64,000 bases of DNA, from assembly GCF_027359415.1 (NCBI RefSeq), contig NZ_CP114780.1, positions 1,634,764-1,698,763 of the forward strand. Direction: 5' to 3'. Within the stretch, counting starts at the first letter, position 1. Each line of letters opens with the position of its first letter. Made by a program: the position numbers and the translations under genes. A model generated the notes under the pieces. That model did not search any database. It worked only from the letters and a program-made list of their open reading frames with translations, and was not told the DNA's origin. The stretch comes from Prochlorococcus marinus str. MIT 0918. GTDB taxonomy: Bacteria > Cyanobacteriota > Cyanobacteriia > PCC-6307 > Cyanobiaceae. Positions 46,566 through 58,050 of the stretch are shown here, piece by piece.

Positions 46566-47559
46566 TTCAACTACTCAAATTTTTCCAGAATCTACTAGGC
46601 GTGATCAAATAGTTCCGTCTAGGAAAAAGATTAAGCTACCCCCTTGGTTGGAAGTAGCAAAGCCTCGTTTGATCCCATTGCTTTTGGCAACAACAATTGG
46701 CGGAATGGCATTAAGTGATGGGTGGCCTTTATCCTCTCCAAAAATTGTTTGCACTCTGGGAGGAGGTGCTCTTGCCGCTGCTGCTGCTGGAGCATTGAAT
46801 TGCCTTTGGGAGCAAGATTTAGATGGACGTATGCAACGTACTAGTTCTAGGGCATTGCCTTCTGGCCGCTTATCCCCTACAGCAGTTTTTGCAGGTGCCA
46901 TCTCTTGTACATTGGCTGCAGCTGCTCTTTTGATCAGTGGTGTTAATTGCTTGGCAGCAGGGCTTTCTTTGCTGGGGTTATGTAGCTACGTTTTGCTGTA
47001 TACAGCTTTTTTAAAGCCTCGAACCTCTCAAAATATAGTGATAGGAGGAGTTGCTGGAGCAATCCCTCCTTTGGTTGGCGCAGCAGCAGCAACTGGGCAT
47101 ATTGGTCTTAGCGGATGGTGGCTGTTTGCATTGGTAATGGTATGGACACCTGCACACTTCTGGGCATTAGCAATTTTCTTGAAAGATGACTATAAATCCG
47201 TAGGGATACCTATGTTGCCAGTAGTTAAGGGCTCTGCTGTTACTGCAAAGGCAATCTCTCAGTATGGTTGGGCAACAATCTTATTAAGCTTTTTAGGTGT
47301 ACTTGCCTTGCCTGAAGGAGGACTATTTTATGGAATTTTAGTAGTGCCTTTTAATGTAAGACTCTTGCAAATGGTTCAAAGATTGGCTGAAGATCCTGAA
47401 GATATGAAACGAGCAAAAGGACTTTTTCGTTGGTCGATTCTTTATATGTTTGGGATTTGTCTTTTGCTCGTTATTAGTCGGCTTTCGTTAGCGTGCCAAT
47501 TTCATAACCAAGCTATTTACCTTTTCCTAAATATGAGAGATGTGTTTTCTATTGCTTAA
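46558..47559 (+). CDS. ctaB: Protoheme IX farnesyltransferase (heme O synthase)
   Basis: A UbiA-family enzyme of about 333 residues that adds a farnesyl chain to heme B. Start is ATG 46558 inside the end of ctaA ([16 protein letters not shown]), in an overlapping frame. The Asp-rich motif is [27 protein letters not shown] (about 82-108), and a second is [17 protein letters not shown]. About nine helices are visible. Together with ctaA it makes heme A for the oxidase encoded on the opposite strand. Confidence 0.94.
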   Translation: MVSSTTQIFPESTRRDQIVPSRKKIKLPPWLEVAKPRLIPLLLATTIGGMALSDGWPLSSPKIVCTLGGGALAAAAAGALNCLWEQDLDGRMQRTSSRALPSGRLSPTAVFAGAISCTLAAAALLISGVNCLAAGLSLLGLCSYVLLYTAFLKPRTSQNIVIGGVAGAIPPLVGAAAATGHIGLSGWWLFALVMVWTPAHFWALAIFLKDDYKSVGIPMLPVVKGSAVTAKAISQYGWATILLSFLGVLALPEGGLFYGILVVPFNVRLLQMVQRLAEDPEDMKRAKGLFRWSILYMFGICLLLVISRLSLACQFHNQAIYLFLNMRDVFSIA

Positions 47560-47644
47560 AAAAAGATAATTAACATCATTGATAATTCACTTTTTACCAA
47601 TTTTTTCTCTAGATTTCTAATATTGATTATCTGATCCCTTTTCA

Positions 47645-48658
47645 ATGCACCTTATTGAACTTCAGGATTTAGAGAAGTCTTATGGCTCTGTCAAGGCTTT
47701 AAGAAAATTAACTCTTAAGGTTCCAGAAGGGTGTTTGTTTGGTCTTCTTGGACCTAATGGATCTGGCAAAAGTACTACTTTGAGAATCCTTTGTACTTTG
47801 TTAGAACCTGATTCTGGCCAAGTTACTCTTGCTGGCATAAACGCTTTAGAAAATCCTGATTTTGTTAGAAATAAAATTGGTTATGTAGCGCAAGAGGTTG
47901 CAATAGACAAGATTCTTACAGGGAGAGAGTTACTTCAGTTGCAAGGTGATCTTTATCACCTGCGTAAGACTTATAGAGATAGAAGAATTGGAGAACTAAT
48001 TAAAAGACTTGCTATGACTTCTTGGATCGATAGACGTTCTGGTTCTTATTCAGGTGGCATGAGAAGACGACTAGATCTTGCTGCTGGACTATTGCATGAA
48101 CCTCAATTATTAGTTTTAGATGAACCTACAGTTGGTTTGGATATAGAAAGCCGAGCAACCATATGGTCATTGTTAAGAGAGCTTCGTGATGAAGGTAAAA
48201 CTATTCTTTTAAGTAGCCATTATCTTGAGGAGGTTGATGAACTTTCTGATCAGATGGCAATAATTGATTCTGGGAGGGTTATTGCTCAAGGGTCTCCAGA
48301 GGAACTAAAAAAAGAATTAGGAGATAATAGAGTTACTTTGAGGGTTAGAGAATTTAGTACGCAAATTGAGGGTGAAAAAGTTAAAGGTTTGATTGAAGAG
48401 ATTGAAGGTGTCAATAATGTAGTAGTTAATAAGGCTCAGGGATTTTCTTTGAACTTTTTTATTGATGCTGCTGACTCTTTATCCAGATTACGCTGTAAAT
48501 TAAATGGTGAAGGGTTTGATGTATTTGCAGTTTCTGAAAGTCGCCCTAGTTTAGATGATGTTTATCTGCAGGCAACTGGAAAGACTCTCATGGATACAGA
48601 GTTGGAAGTCTCTAGTAAGAGAGATTTTAAAAAAGAAGCAAAGCAATCTATGAGATAA
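47645..48658 (+). CDS. ABC-2 exporter ATP-binding protein
   Basis: A 337-residue ATPase of the drug/polysaccharide ABC-2 group (CcmA/DrrA type). Walker A GPNGSGKSTTLRIL, signature YSGGMRRRLDLAAGLL, Walker B LLVLDEPTVGLDIESR and the switch LLSSHYLEEVDEL are complete. A C-terminal extension of about 90 residues (VTLRVREFSTQIEGEKVKGL, then SRPSLDDVYLQATGK) is typical of DrrA-like ATPases. The permease follows 51 bases later; together they form one exporter of unknown substrate. It follows ctaB with an 85-base gap. Confidence 0.9.
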   Translation: MHLIELQDLEKSYGSVKALRKLTLKVPEGCLFGLLGPNGSGKSTTLRILCTLLEPDSGQVTLAGINALENPDFVRNKIGYVAQEVAIDKILTGRELLQLQGDLYHLRKTYRDRRIGELIKRLAMTSWIDRRSGSYSGGMRRRLDLAAGLLHEPQLLVLDEPTVGLDIESRATIWSLLRELRDEGKTILLSSHYLEEVDELSDQMAIIDSGRVIAQGSPEELKKELGDNRVTLRVREFSTQIEGEKVKGLIEEIEGVNNVVVNKAQGFSLNFFIDAADSLSRLRCKLNGEGFDVFAVSESRPSLDDVYLQATGKTLMDTELEVSSKRDFKKEAKQSMR

Positions 48659-48709
48659 AACCCCTCTTTAATTAATGCGATTAAGAATTTTTTTCTTATT
48701 AGTTGCCTC

Positions 48710-49564
48710 ATGAAAACTACAGCTTCACCTCTGCAAAATACTGAAAAAACCAGCTCCCAAATGGCGCGATTTTTTCAAGAAGTTTTCGCTTTAACTTGGA
48801 GACTTTTTTTGCAGCTAATCCGTCGTCCTTCAACTTTAGTTGCAGGCATCCTTCAACCATTGATTTGGTTGTTTTTGTTCGGCGCTTTATTTGCAAATGC
48901 GCCTAAAGAGTTTTTGCCAGGAGGAATGGATTATGGAAAATTTCTTGGTGCCGGGATCATTGTTTTTACTGCTTTTAGTGGAGCCCTTAATGCTGGGTTG
49001 CCAGTAATGTTTGATCGTGAATTTGGATTTTTAAATCGCTTACTTGTTGCTCCTTTACAGACGAGAAGTTCAATTGTTTTTTCTTCAGTCATTTATATAA
49101 CAAGTATTAGTATTTTGCAAAGCATTTCGATTATGGGGGCAGCTTTTCTTCTTGGTTATGGATGGCCTAGCGCAGAGGGATTTGCCTTAGTACTTTTAAC
49201 TCTTATTATTTTAGTTTTTGGAGTAACTGCATTAAGCCTGGGATTGGCATTTCTTTTACCAGGACATATTGAATTAATTGCTGTGATATTTGTTTTCAAT
49301 TTACCACTACTTTTTGCAAGCACAGCTTTAGTTCCAATTTCTTTCATGCCTGTATGGTTGGGCTGGCTAGCAACAGTTAATCCTCTTACATTTGCTATAG
49401 AACCTATTCGAGCTGCATATAGCAACTCGCTTGATATGGGAAGCATCCTTATACAAGCTCCTTATGGAGACATCACAGGATATGGATGCTTGCTTCTATT
49501 AATGGTTTTAACTGTAGGTTTGTTTTTGCTTATTCGCCCATTATTAAATCGCAAACTCACTTAA
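48710..49564 (+). CDS. ABC-2 type exporter permease (DrrB-like)
   Basis: A 284-residue membrane protein with six helices. The family pattern LFLQLIRRPSTLVAGILQPLIWLFLFGALF begins the first, followed by FTAFSGALNAGLPVMFDREFGFLNRLLVAPLQTRSSIV (coupling helix) and a C-terminal LIRPLLNRKL. It pairs with the ATPase just upstream. Substrates of this type range from drugs to lipids and glycans and cannot be deduced. Ordinary codon use and neighbours give no hint of recent transfer. Confidence 0.9.
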   Translation: MKTTASPLQNTEKTSSQMARFFQEVFALTWRLFLQLIRRPSTLVAGILQPLIWLFLFGALFANAPKEFLPGGMDYGKFLGAGIIVFTAFSGALNAGLPVMFDREFGFLNRLLVAPLQTRSSIVFSSVIYITSISILQSISIMGAAFLLGYGWPSAEGFALVLLTLIILVFGVTALSLGLAFLLPGHIELIAVIFVFNLPLLFASTALVPISFMPVWLGWLATVNPLTFAIEPIRAAYSNSLDMGSILIQAPYGDITGYGCLLLLMVLTVGLFLLIRPLLNRKLT

Positions 49565-49580
49565 CTTTGATTTTTTAACA

Positions 49581-50066
49581 ATGCCAATAGAATGTATTCT
49601 CTTTCGCAAAGACCATCTTCGCAAGAAGATTTGTAATGCTATCAAGATTGATTCTCAGGATCAGGTTTCTTGTTTAAAAGCACAATGGGTGCATAGATTT
49701 GGTTATGACACTCTTGATGAATCTACTGCTCAAGAGACAAGTTTTGTTGAAAACATTTCTGTATATACAGAGCATTCAACGTTAGAGAATAATCCTGGTG
49801 TAAAAAATGGTTTAGATCAAGATGCTTTAGTTAATTATTCAAATGAGATTTCATCCATAACAAAAAATCAAAATTTGGTAAATTACATAGATGAAACTGT
49901 TGACTATCAGGAGATAGATACATTGGAACAAATGGATAAGAGCTTAAAAGAACATGGGCAAATTGAGGAATTAAAATATATTTCACCTCCACCATCCCCA
50001 GCAATAAGCAGTTTTAGAAGATGGTTGCCTACTCGTTTTGAAGAGTCAATACCTAAAGCTTCTTGA
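49581..50066 (+). CDS. Hypothetical acidic protein (161 aa)
   Basis: A 161-residue soluble protein with a basic start (MPIECILFRKDHLRKKI), a short conserved-looking block SCLKAQWVHRFGYDTLDES, and an acidic, mostly disordered middle (IDETVDYQEIDTLEQMDKS), ending SFRRWLPTRFEESIP. The final RRWLPT segment looks like a conserved motif. I do not recognise the family. It starts 17 bases after the permease stop and may be the third gene of that transcript. Confidence 0.55.
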   Translation: MPIECILFRKDHLRKKICNAIKIDSQDQVSCLKAQWVHRFGYDTLDESTAQETSFVENISVYTEHSTLENNPGVKNGLDQDALVNYSNEISSITKNQNLVNYIDETVDYQEIDTLEQMDKSLKEHGQIEELKYISPPPSPAISSFRRWLPTRFEESIPKAS

Positions 50067-50132
50067 ATTAGTGTAGGAACCTATAGATATTAGATATAAG
50101 AAAATTATTGTTGTTTTGACTTGCCTATGAGA

Positions 50133-51851
<1,719 letters not shown>

Positions 51852-51959
51852 TTAACACTCTTACGGAAAGTCAGATGTAAAGAAGTGGGGAAAGCCGAAT
51901 CCTTTGAATTTTTGATTTAAATTGTGGATATTATCTGTTCGAGACTTAATGTTGAATAT

Positions 51960-52136
51960 ATGAATGATTCGGGATCGTTATTTTTTATTTTGATGACCGG
52001 CCTGGCTGGAATAATGACTGTGATTTATTTCCCTTTGCGCCTTTTCTTGACAGCAACAGCTAGGAAGAGGAGATTAAAGTTGCTACAGCGTATTCGTAGA
52101 TTGAGGGATGAACTTGGCCAATCAATAGAGCAATAA
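51960..52136 (+). CDS. Small conserved membrane protein (58 aa)
   Basis: From ATG 51960 the protein has one membrane helix (SLFFILMTGLAGIMTVIYFPL, about 6-26) and then a basic, helical tail ATARKRRLKLLQRIRRLRDELGQ. A GTG at 51924 in the same frame would add 12 residues. I believe such short proteins occur in several cyanobacteria next to groL, but function is unknown. It is divergent from groL; the stretch between them is the likely promoter region of both. Confidence 0.65.
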   Translation: MNDSGSLFFILMTGLAGIMTVIYFPLRLFLTATARKRRLKLLQRIRRLRDELGQSIEQ

Positions 52137-52487
52137 TAATTTAAGTGTTAGCGTGCCAGTTAGAGCTCTCTTTCATTTATCAATAAGCGTTTTAATCCAA
52201 GAAAAAGCTATTAATGTTAATGCTTTCTTTCAATCAAAGCGCCCTATGGCTTATTTGAGGAATACTATCAAGGATCCCAATTTGATAACTAGAGGATTAA
52301 TTATTGATAGTACATAAGCATGATTTTAGTTATAGTATTAACAATTTTGAGGTTTTAGAGGAGTTAATCTTCATTGTTCTGATTAGTTATTCCTATTCCA
52401 CTTGTATTATCTAGCTAAACAAATTGGTTTAATCTGATCGGTTTCCTTTTGATATAAGTGTTTCGAGAATTGAGTAGTTTTTTAGAT
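52137..52487. other. Intergenic region between the small membrane protein and fabG
   Basis: 350 bases without a supported gene. A GTG at 52153 opens a 54-codon frame to 52317, with a protein-like tail, but has no ribosome binding site, so I do not call it. No hairpin with a GC stem was seen. Confidence 0.5.
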
Positions 52488-53240
52488 TTAGCTCATCACC
52501 ATTCCCCCATCGACTTGCAAAACTTGTCCAGTGATATAGGAAGCAGCAGGATCACCTGCTAGGAAACATACAGTTCCAGCAACATGTTCAGGAGTCCCGA
52601 AACAACCCAATGGAATTGATTTAAGGATTGGGGTTGCATCTAATTCTTTTGTCATATCGGTTTGTATAAATCCAGGAGCAACAGCATTTACTGTAATACC
52701 TCTGCTAGCAAATTCTTTTGCTGTACTTTTTGTTAATCCAATAACACCTGCTTTAGCTGAAGCGTAATTAGATTGACCACCATTCCCCATAATGCCTACA
52801 ACAGATGTGATGTTAATTATCCTGCCTTTTTTTTGTTTGATCATTGATCTGGAAACTGCTTTGGTACAAAAGAAAACGCCTGTTAAATTCAGATTAATTA
52901 CTGATTGCCAATCTTCTTTCTTCATTCTCATTAATAAACCATCTTTTGTGATACCAGCATTGTTTATTAAAATGTCTATTTTTCCACTTTTCTCTAAAAC
53001 TGTATTGATTAATTGATTAACAGAAATTTCATCTGCTATATCAGCTTTTAAGGCATAAGCATTTCCGCCAGAGGCTTTGATTTTATTTACAACCTCCTCG
53101 GCTTTTTCTAGTGAGTTTGCATAATTCACAACAACTTCTGCTCCTGCATTGGCAAGAGATAAAGCAATTGCTTTCCCTATCCCTCTACTAGCACCAGTAA
53201 CAATTGCAGTTTGACCATGAAGAATTGAGGAAGAAGTCAT
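52488..53240 (-). CDS. fabG: 3-oxoacyl-[ACP] reductase
   Basis: A 250-residue short-chain dehydrogenase of fatty acid synthesis, start taken as ATG 53240 (MTSSSILHGQTAIVTG) because a longer frame adds only 11 poorly conserved residues. The NADPH loop is TGASRGIGKAIA, and the catalytic Ser-Tyr-Lys set is in NITSVVGIMGNGGQSNYASAKAGVIG. The C-terminal GQVLQVDGGMVMS is typical of FabG. It is divergent from ispD, 116 bases apart. Confidence 0.94.
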   Translation of the reverse strand: MTSSSILHGQTAIVTGASRGIGKAIALSLANAGAEVVVNYANSLEKAEEVVNKIKASGGNAYALKADIADEISVNQLINTVLEKSGKIDILINNAGITKDGLLMRMKKEDWQSVINLNLTGVFFCTKAVSRSMIKQKKGRIINITSVVGIMGNGGQSNYASAKAGVIGLTKSTAKEFASRGITVNAVAPGFIQTDMTKELDATPILKSIPLGCFGTPEHVAGTVCFLAGDPAASYITGQVLQVDGGMVMS

Positions 53241-53356
53241 GCGATGTTTTGTTTCTTTGATTGTGGGGATCAAAGCAGTATGTGCTCAACTTAATAAGTT
53301 AGAACAATGTTGAGTAAGTTCAACGTTATTAATCTCTTTCTTAAAAGGAGTAAATT

Positions 53357-54037
53357 TTGCATTTATTAATTGCAGCAGCAGGTAGTGGTACTCGGATGGG
53401 TGCTAATTGCAATAAATTACTGTTGAAAGTAGCGGGAAAACCTGTATTGGCTTGGACTTTTGAGGCTGTTAAAGCAGCTAAATCAATAGAGTGGATTGGA
53501 ATCGTTGCTCAGCCTTGTGATAAAGAAGCCATAATTCCTCTCATTGAAGAACATTCCATGAATGTTCATTGGATTGATGGAGGCAGGACACGTCAAGAGT
53601 CTGTTCAATTAGGCTTGGCTGCTTTGCCTTTAGAAGCTGAATATGTTCTTATTCATGATGGAGCAAGATGCTTAGTCGAGTCTGATTTGTTTGATAGCTG
53701 TTCTAAATTAGTCCAACAAGGAGTTTCAGTTATTGCTGCGACTCCAGTGAGCGACACAATAAAAAAAGTATCTAAAGATGGTTTTATAGCCAATACTCCC
53801 GAGAGATCTGATTTGTGGGCTGCACAAACGCCTCAAGCTTTTTCTGTTCAAGAGTTAAAAAAAGGGCATCAAACAGCTCTTTTAAATGGTTGGAGCGTCA
53901 CAGATGATGCATCTTTGTTTGAAAAACTTGGTTGGCCTGTGAAGGTTTTAGAATCCTCGCCATCGAACATTAAAGTGACCACGCCATTTGATCTTGTTAT
54001 TGCTGATGCATTAATTAAGAGCAGGGGAAAAGACTAA
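53357..54037 (+). CDS. ispD: 2-C-methyl-D-erythritol 4-phosphate cytidylyltransferase
   Basis: A 226-residue MEP-pathway enzyme for isoprenoid precursors (chlorophyll tails, carotenoids, quinones). The CTP loop is [18 protein letters not shown], followed by the [17 protein letters not shown] and the C-terminal [11 protein letters not shown] and [15 protein letters not shown]. Start is TTG at 53357 with AAAGGAG eleven bases upstream; no ATG fits. It converges with ldcA and overlaps it by 23 bases. Confidence 0.95.
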   Translation: MHLLIAAAGSGTRMGANCNKLLLKVAGKPVLAWTFEAVKAAKSIEWIGIVAQPCDKEAIIPLIEEHSMNVHWIDGGRTRQESVQLGLAALPLEAEYVLIHDGARCLVESDLFDSCSKLVQQGVSVIAATPVSDTIKKVSKDGFIANTPERSDLWAAQTPQAFSVQELKKGHQTALLNGWSVTDDASLFEKLGWPVKVLESSPSNIKVTTPFDLVIADALIKSRGKD

Positions 54038-54920
54038 GGGTCCCTTGTTGACCATTAAGAGTAGCTTCCCACCCGAGAGGGAGGGCGGCATTACCGCAAC
54101 AATGACCTACAGGGAGATTTGCAACTACAGGAATATTTAAATCCATAGAGCGTTCCTTAAGAATTTCTTGTAGATTGAAAGATTGATTATCCTGGTCTTC
54201 TTGTTGGGATTCGCAATCCCTGAAAGTGCCAAACGCTAGTCCTGCAAGGTTTTGAAGTAAGCCATTTAGTCTCCATTGAGTCAACATCCTATCAATCCTA
54301 TAAGGAGCTTCTCCAATATCTTCAATAACTAAAATAGCACCTTTAAGATTTGGCATATGGCTACTTCCTAGTAGATGAGATCCTACAGTTAAGTTGGTTG
54401 CAATTAAAGGACCATGACCTATCCCATCAACCCAGGGCTCTCCATAAAGGCTAGGCACAGATTTGTCGAACAAAAGAGACCTTAGTCGTTCTTTGCTCCA
54501 CTTAGGTTCAGTTGCAAGAGTGCTTATCATTGGTCCATGAACCCCACCATCAAAACCAGCTTTTAATCTTGCAAGCAGTAGAGATGATATGTCTGAGTAA
54601 CCAAGTACCCAACCTACTTTCCATGGTTGAGGGTATTCTAATAATCGAGCAGATCCCCAGCCCCCTTTGGCAAATGCAGTTAAGGAAGGGGTTTTGGCAG
54701 GATACAATTCATCATGTCTAAGAGCATCTTCTCCGGAAAAATATCCCCAATGTCTTCCAATTTCAACTTTGTTATCAATTATCAAGCCCCATTCTTTTAG
54801 TATCTTTAACCCTTGAAGTAGCGTCTCCTTGTTGTTTACAGGTGAACTTACAGCTATTGAAAGGACCTTGTCTCCAGTTTGTAGTGGCTTTGTAATTGTA
54901 CCTTGGTTAATAAGAGTCAT
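54015..54920 (-). CDS. ldcA: LD-carboxypeptidase (muramoyltetrapeptide carboxypeptidase, S66)
   Basis: A 301-residue serine peptidase of family S66 that recycles murein tetrapeptides. The nucleophile region is [20 protein letters not shown] (catalytic Ser in GYSD), with the acidic/His part in [22 protein letters not shown] and [22 protein letters not shown]. No signal peptide, consistent with cytosolic location. It is three bases from ubiA on the same strand, so the two are probably co-transcribed. Confidence 0.88.
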   Translation of the reverse strand: MTLINQGTITKPLQTGDKVLSIAVSSPVNNKETLLQGLKILKEWGLIIDNKVEIGRHWGYFSGEDALRHDELYPAKTPSLTAFAKGGWGSARLLEYPQPWKVGWVLGYSDISSLLLARLKAGFDGGVHGPMISTLATEPKWSKERLRSLLFDKSVPSLYGEPWVDGIGHGPLIATNLTVGSHLLGSSHMPNLKGAILVIEDIGEAPYRIDRMLTQWRLNGLLQNLAGLAFGTFRDCESQQEDQDNQSFNLQEILKERSMDLNIPVVANLPVGHCCGNAALPLGWEATLNGQQGTLSLFPCS

Positions 54921-54923
54921 TTG

Positions 54924-55835
54924 CTAAATATTTCCAACCATTAGTCCAAGTAAAATCAGGCTTCCTAAAAAGACTTGGTTGCGAAAATGTCGCCCAAAAA
55001 ATTTCATGTTTGATTTTAATGTGGTTAAGGATATTAATTCTCGTTGCATCCCCATGCTGGCCAATATCCAAAAAGGCCAAAAGATTATCCCTATCCCCTG
55101 GCTTAATGCGCTAATTGCGATGAACAAGGATGTTAAGGCATAGCAAATAGAAACTATTTTAAAAGCGTTTGTCCCAAGTGCTATAGCACTGCTATTAAGA
55201 CCGAGTTCTTTATCGTCATTTTTATCTGCCATGGCATAAACAGTATCAAAGCCAAAAGTCCAAACCATTGTTGCTAGCCAACATGTTAGGAGAGGTAATC
55301 CACCATTTAGAGAGGATTCACTTGCTGCCCAGGGAATTAATACTGCAAATCCCCAGCAGATTGCAAGAAGAATTTGTGGATATTTAAACCATCTTTTAGA
55401 AGATGGATAAATTAGTATCGGTAATAAAGCAATCCCAGCAAGTTTTAAGCAAAGATCTTGGCTAGACGTAGGAAGTAAAAAAATGACTTTTAAACTTAAT
55501 AAAAGAAATAACACTAATATTGCTAGAGCAGTGTTTATGCTGATGCTCCCATTGGCTAAAGGTCTATTTTTAGTGCGTTGAACTTTAGAGTCTATTTTTT
55601 TATCCCAGAGATCATTTGCGATACAACCGGATCCGCTAACCAAGAGACCTCCTAATATTATTAGTAAAATTAAATTCCCATTAGGCGGAGCCGATGGAAC
55701 AAGCCAAAGTGCCCATCCTGCAGGAATTAGTAAAATCAATCTGCCACTAGGTTTGTTCCATCGGAGCAGACTTATTAAATTTTCAAGGGTTTTGTTGGCA
55801 ATGAGAAAATTTTTCACTTGTAAGTTTTCCTTCAA
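54924..55835 (-). CDS. ubiA: 4-hydroxybenzoate polyprenyltransferase (UbiA family)
   Basis: A 303-residue membrane prenyltransferase. The Asp-rich motif is CIANDLWDKKIDSKVQRTKNRPLANG (about 72-97) and the second TFGFDTVYAMADKNDDKELGLNS. About eight helices are visible. In cyanobacteria it prenylates 4-hydroxybenzoate for plastoquinone synthesis. It is upstream of ldcA and divergent from ppx with 36 bases between. Confidence 0.92.
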   Translation of the reverse strand: MKENLQVKNFLIANKTLENLISLLRWNKPSGRLILLIPAGWALWLVPSAPPNGNLILLIILGGLLVSGSGCIANDLWDKKIDSKVQRTKNRPLANGSISINTALAILVLFLLLSLKVIFLLPTSSQDLCLKLAGIALLPILIYPSSKRWFKYPQILLAICWGFAVLIPWAASESSLNGGLPLLTCWLATMVWTFGFDTVYAMADKNDDKELGLNSSAIALGTNAFKIVSICYALTSLFIAISALSQGIGIIFWPFWILASMGMQRELISLTTLKSNMKFFGRHFRNQVFLGSLILLGLMVGNI

Positions 55836-55871
55836 TGATTAAGGAATTGCTGCTAGATTTCTTGAGCGGCT

Positions 55872-57551
55872 TTGAGACTAATTGTGTCAAAGAATCCTGT
55901 TGAAGTTACAGGCTTAGATCCTTTTTCATCTAATGATGAGGGGAATTTTCAAAGCAAGGATTCTCGCTTTAGAAATAATGAAAAGATTCGCAGAGTAGCA
56001 GCAGTTGATATAGGGACAAATTCTACTCACTTAGTGATTACAACTGTAGACTTAAAGTTGCAAACATTTAGTATTGAATTAGCCGAAAAATCATCTACTA
56101 GGCTTGGGAACAGAGATTCGGATACAGGTGAACTTACAGAATCTGCAAAAAAGAGAGTAATTGATACTTTAAGACGCTTTAAAGAACTTGCTCTTAGTTA
56201 TAAAGTTGATGAGATTCTTTTAGCGGCTACAAGTGCTATTAGAGAAGCTCCTAATGGTAGAGAGCTCTTAGCTCAGATTAATGAAGAACTTGAATTAGAA
56301 GTTGAATTAATAAGTGGATCCGAAGAAGCCCGACTTATATATTTAGGAGTGCTTTCAGGAATGTCTTTTGAGGGGAACCCTCATCTGATTATTGATATTG
56401 GTGGAGGATCTACAGAATTAATACTTGCTGATAGCCAAGATGCAAGGGCTTTGACTAGTACAAGGATAGGAGCTGTAAGCCTTCAGAGAGATTTCTTGAA
56501 AGATGAGTTTGCTTCGCCAAATAGAGTTGAATTTTTAAGAACATTTATACAGGGATCTTTAGAGCCAGCTGTTAATAAGATTTGTTCTCGTGTAAATGAT
56601 TTAGGTAGCATGGTATTAGTAGCGACTAGTGGTACTGCACTTGCCATAGGTGCGTTAACAGCATCAGAAGAAGAGGATTTTTTGCTGAAAATGCATGGAT
56701 ATAAATTTTCAAAAGCAAAATTAGATAAGTTACTTGAGAAGTTGCTGAAGATGTCATTTCCTCAACGGAAAAAGTTGTCGTTTATAAGTGAACGACGAGC
56801 TGAGATTATTGTGCCAGGCGCGTTGATTATGCAGACAGCAATGCAAATGTTAAATAAAAAGGAGGTTGTCCTTAGTGAGAGGGCTTTAAGAGAAGGGTTG
56901 ATTGTTGATTGGATGTCTCGCAAAGGCTTGTTAAAGGATCGATTTAGTTTTCAAGGCAGTATTCGTGAACGTACTGTTATTCATCAAGCAGAAAGGTTTT
57001 CAGTCAATAGAAAACGATCTGAAAGTGTGGCAAAACACGCGCTTTCTATCTATGACAATACTCATGGGGTTTTGCATCATGATGATGGCGCTGGCAGACA
57101 ATTGCTTTGGGCTGCAGCTATTTTGTATTCTTGCGGCAAACACATAAATTTAAGTTCTTACCATAAGCATTCTTGGTATTTAATACGTCATGGTGAATTG
57201 TTGGGTTATTCAGATGCAGAACATCTCATGATCGCAGCTATAGCTAGATATCATAGGAAAAACCTTCCAAAGAAAAGGCATGAGTCTTGGCAGGTTTTAG
57301 AACAAAAGGAACATCGTAAACTTGTGCAAGAAATGTCTTTAATTTTGCGCATTTCAGCTGCTTTAGACCTTCGACCTGAGCCTGTAGTTAATTCTTTGAA
57401 GCTAGTTTGCAAAAATTCCGAAGTTATGATTTATTTAATTCCAGAAAATAAAAATCAGAATTTAGCACTGGAATGTTGGAGCTTAAGTAATTGTTTCCCG
57501 ATCGTGAAAGATATGACAGGAGTTGATTTGAAAGTTTTAGTTGATCAATAA
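55872..57551 (+). CDS. ppx: Exopolyphosphatase (Ppx/GppA family)
   Basis: A 559-residue protein. The N-terminal ASKHA fold has AAVDIGTNSTHLVITTV (about 43), STRLGNRD and IDIGGGSTELILAD motifs. The C-terminal HD-like region has HALSIYDNTHGVLHHDD and IAAIARYHRKNLPKKRHES. It removes terminal phosphate from polyphosphate and may also act on pppGpp. Start may be TTG 55872 or GTG 55884; neither is clearly better. It is divergent from ubiA and convergent with the HTH gene (13 bases). Confidence 0.9.
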   Translation: MRLIVSKNPVEVTGLDPFSSNDEGNFQSKDSRFRNNEKIRRVAAVDIGTNSTHLVITTVDLKLQTFSIELAEKSSTRLGNRDSDTGELTESAKKRVIDTLRRFKELALSYKVDEILLAATSAIREAPNGRELLAQINEELELEVELISGSEEARLIYLGVLSGMSFEGNPHLIIDIGGGSTELILADSQDARALTSTRIGAVSLQRDFLKDEFASPNRVEFLRTFIQGSLEPAVNKICSRVNDLGSMVLVATSGTALAIGALTASEEEDFLLKMHGYKFSKAKLDKLLEKLLKMSFPQRKKLSFISERRAEIIVPGALIMQTAMQMLNKKEVVLSERALREGLIVDWMSRKGLLKDRFSFQGSIRERTVIHQAERFSVNRKRSESVAKHALSIYDNTHGVLHHDDGAGRQLLWAAAILYSCGKHINLSSYHKHSWYLIRHGELLGYSDAEHLMIAAIARYHRKNLPKKRHESWQVLEQKEHRKLVQEMSLILRISAALDLRPEPVVNSLKLVCKNSEVMIYLIPENKNQNLALECWSLSNCFPIVKDMTGVDLKVLVDQ

Positions 57552-57564
57552 CTTTAATTCAACT

Positions 57565-58050
57565 TTATCTTAAAGTTTGTTCTTGCAGTATGTCTCTTTT
57601 ATTAGTTGTGTCTGTATAGTTTTCTTTGAGAAAACTTTGGACCAAAAACTTAGTTGATAAAATACCTGACAATATTGCAATGATAGATAATATTGGAAAA
57701 AGTATATAGGACTTTTTAAATTTAATTCGTGATTTCTTCTTGTTTATGACTTTATTTGGCCTCTTTTTGTTAGCCTCTTTCTCTAAAAAACTTACTATGT
57801 CAATATTTAGCTTTTCTGAGAGTCTTCTTATCATTGCTTTTACATAAATCATTTCAGGTAAGGAACTCTCATCAGCATCCTCAATTGCATAAAGATAGTC
57901 TTGGCTAATTTTGAGGCTTTCAGATAATTTTTCTAGTGATATATTTTGTTTTTCTCTTGCATCTTTTATTAAAGGACCAATGGTTTTCAATGTTATTTTA
58001 GCATCAGTTAAATTATTTGCTTTTGATTGTATTTTCTCAGACTTTCCCAT
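57565..58050 (-). CDS. RodZ-like helix-turn-helix membrane protein
   Basis: A 161-residue protein with an N-terminal XRE-like helix-turn-helix (about 26-85, GPLIKDAREKQNISLEKLSESLKISQDYLYAIED), a basic stretch (NKKRPNKVINKKKSRIKFKK) and one membrane helix (about 116-138, YILFPILSIIAILSGILSTKF). This is the RodZ/HTH_25 layout: cytoplasmic HTH, single span, short outer tail. Full RodZ proteins are longer. A cell-shape or regulatory role is inferred. It starts directly after the cobM stop on the same strand. Confidence 0.75.
   Translation of the reverse strand: MGKSEKIQSKANNLTDAKITLKTIGPLIKDAREKQNISLEKLSESLKISQDYLYAIEDADESSLPEMIYVKAMIRRLSEKLNIDIVSFLEKEANKKRPNKVINKKKSRIKFKKSYILFPILSIIAILSGILSTKFLVQSFLKENYTDTTNKRDILQEQTLR

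Noticed and set aside
52153-52317. 54-codon GTG frame in the gap before fabG
   Set aside because: No ribosome binding site and no known relative; could be a decayed remnant, but nothing supports expression.
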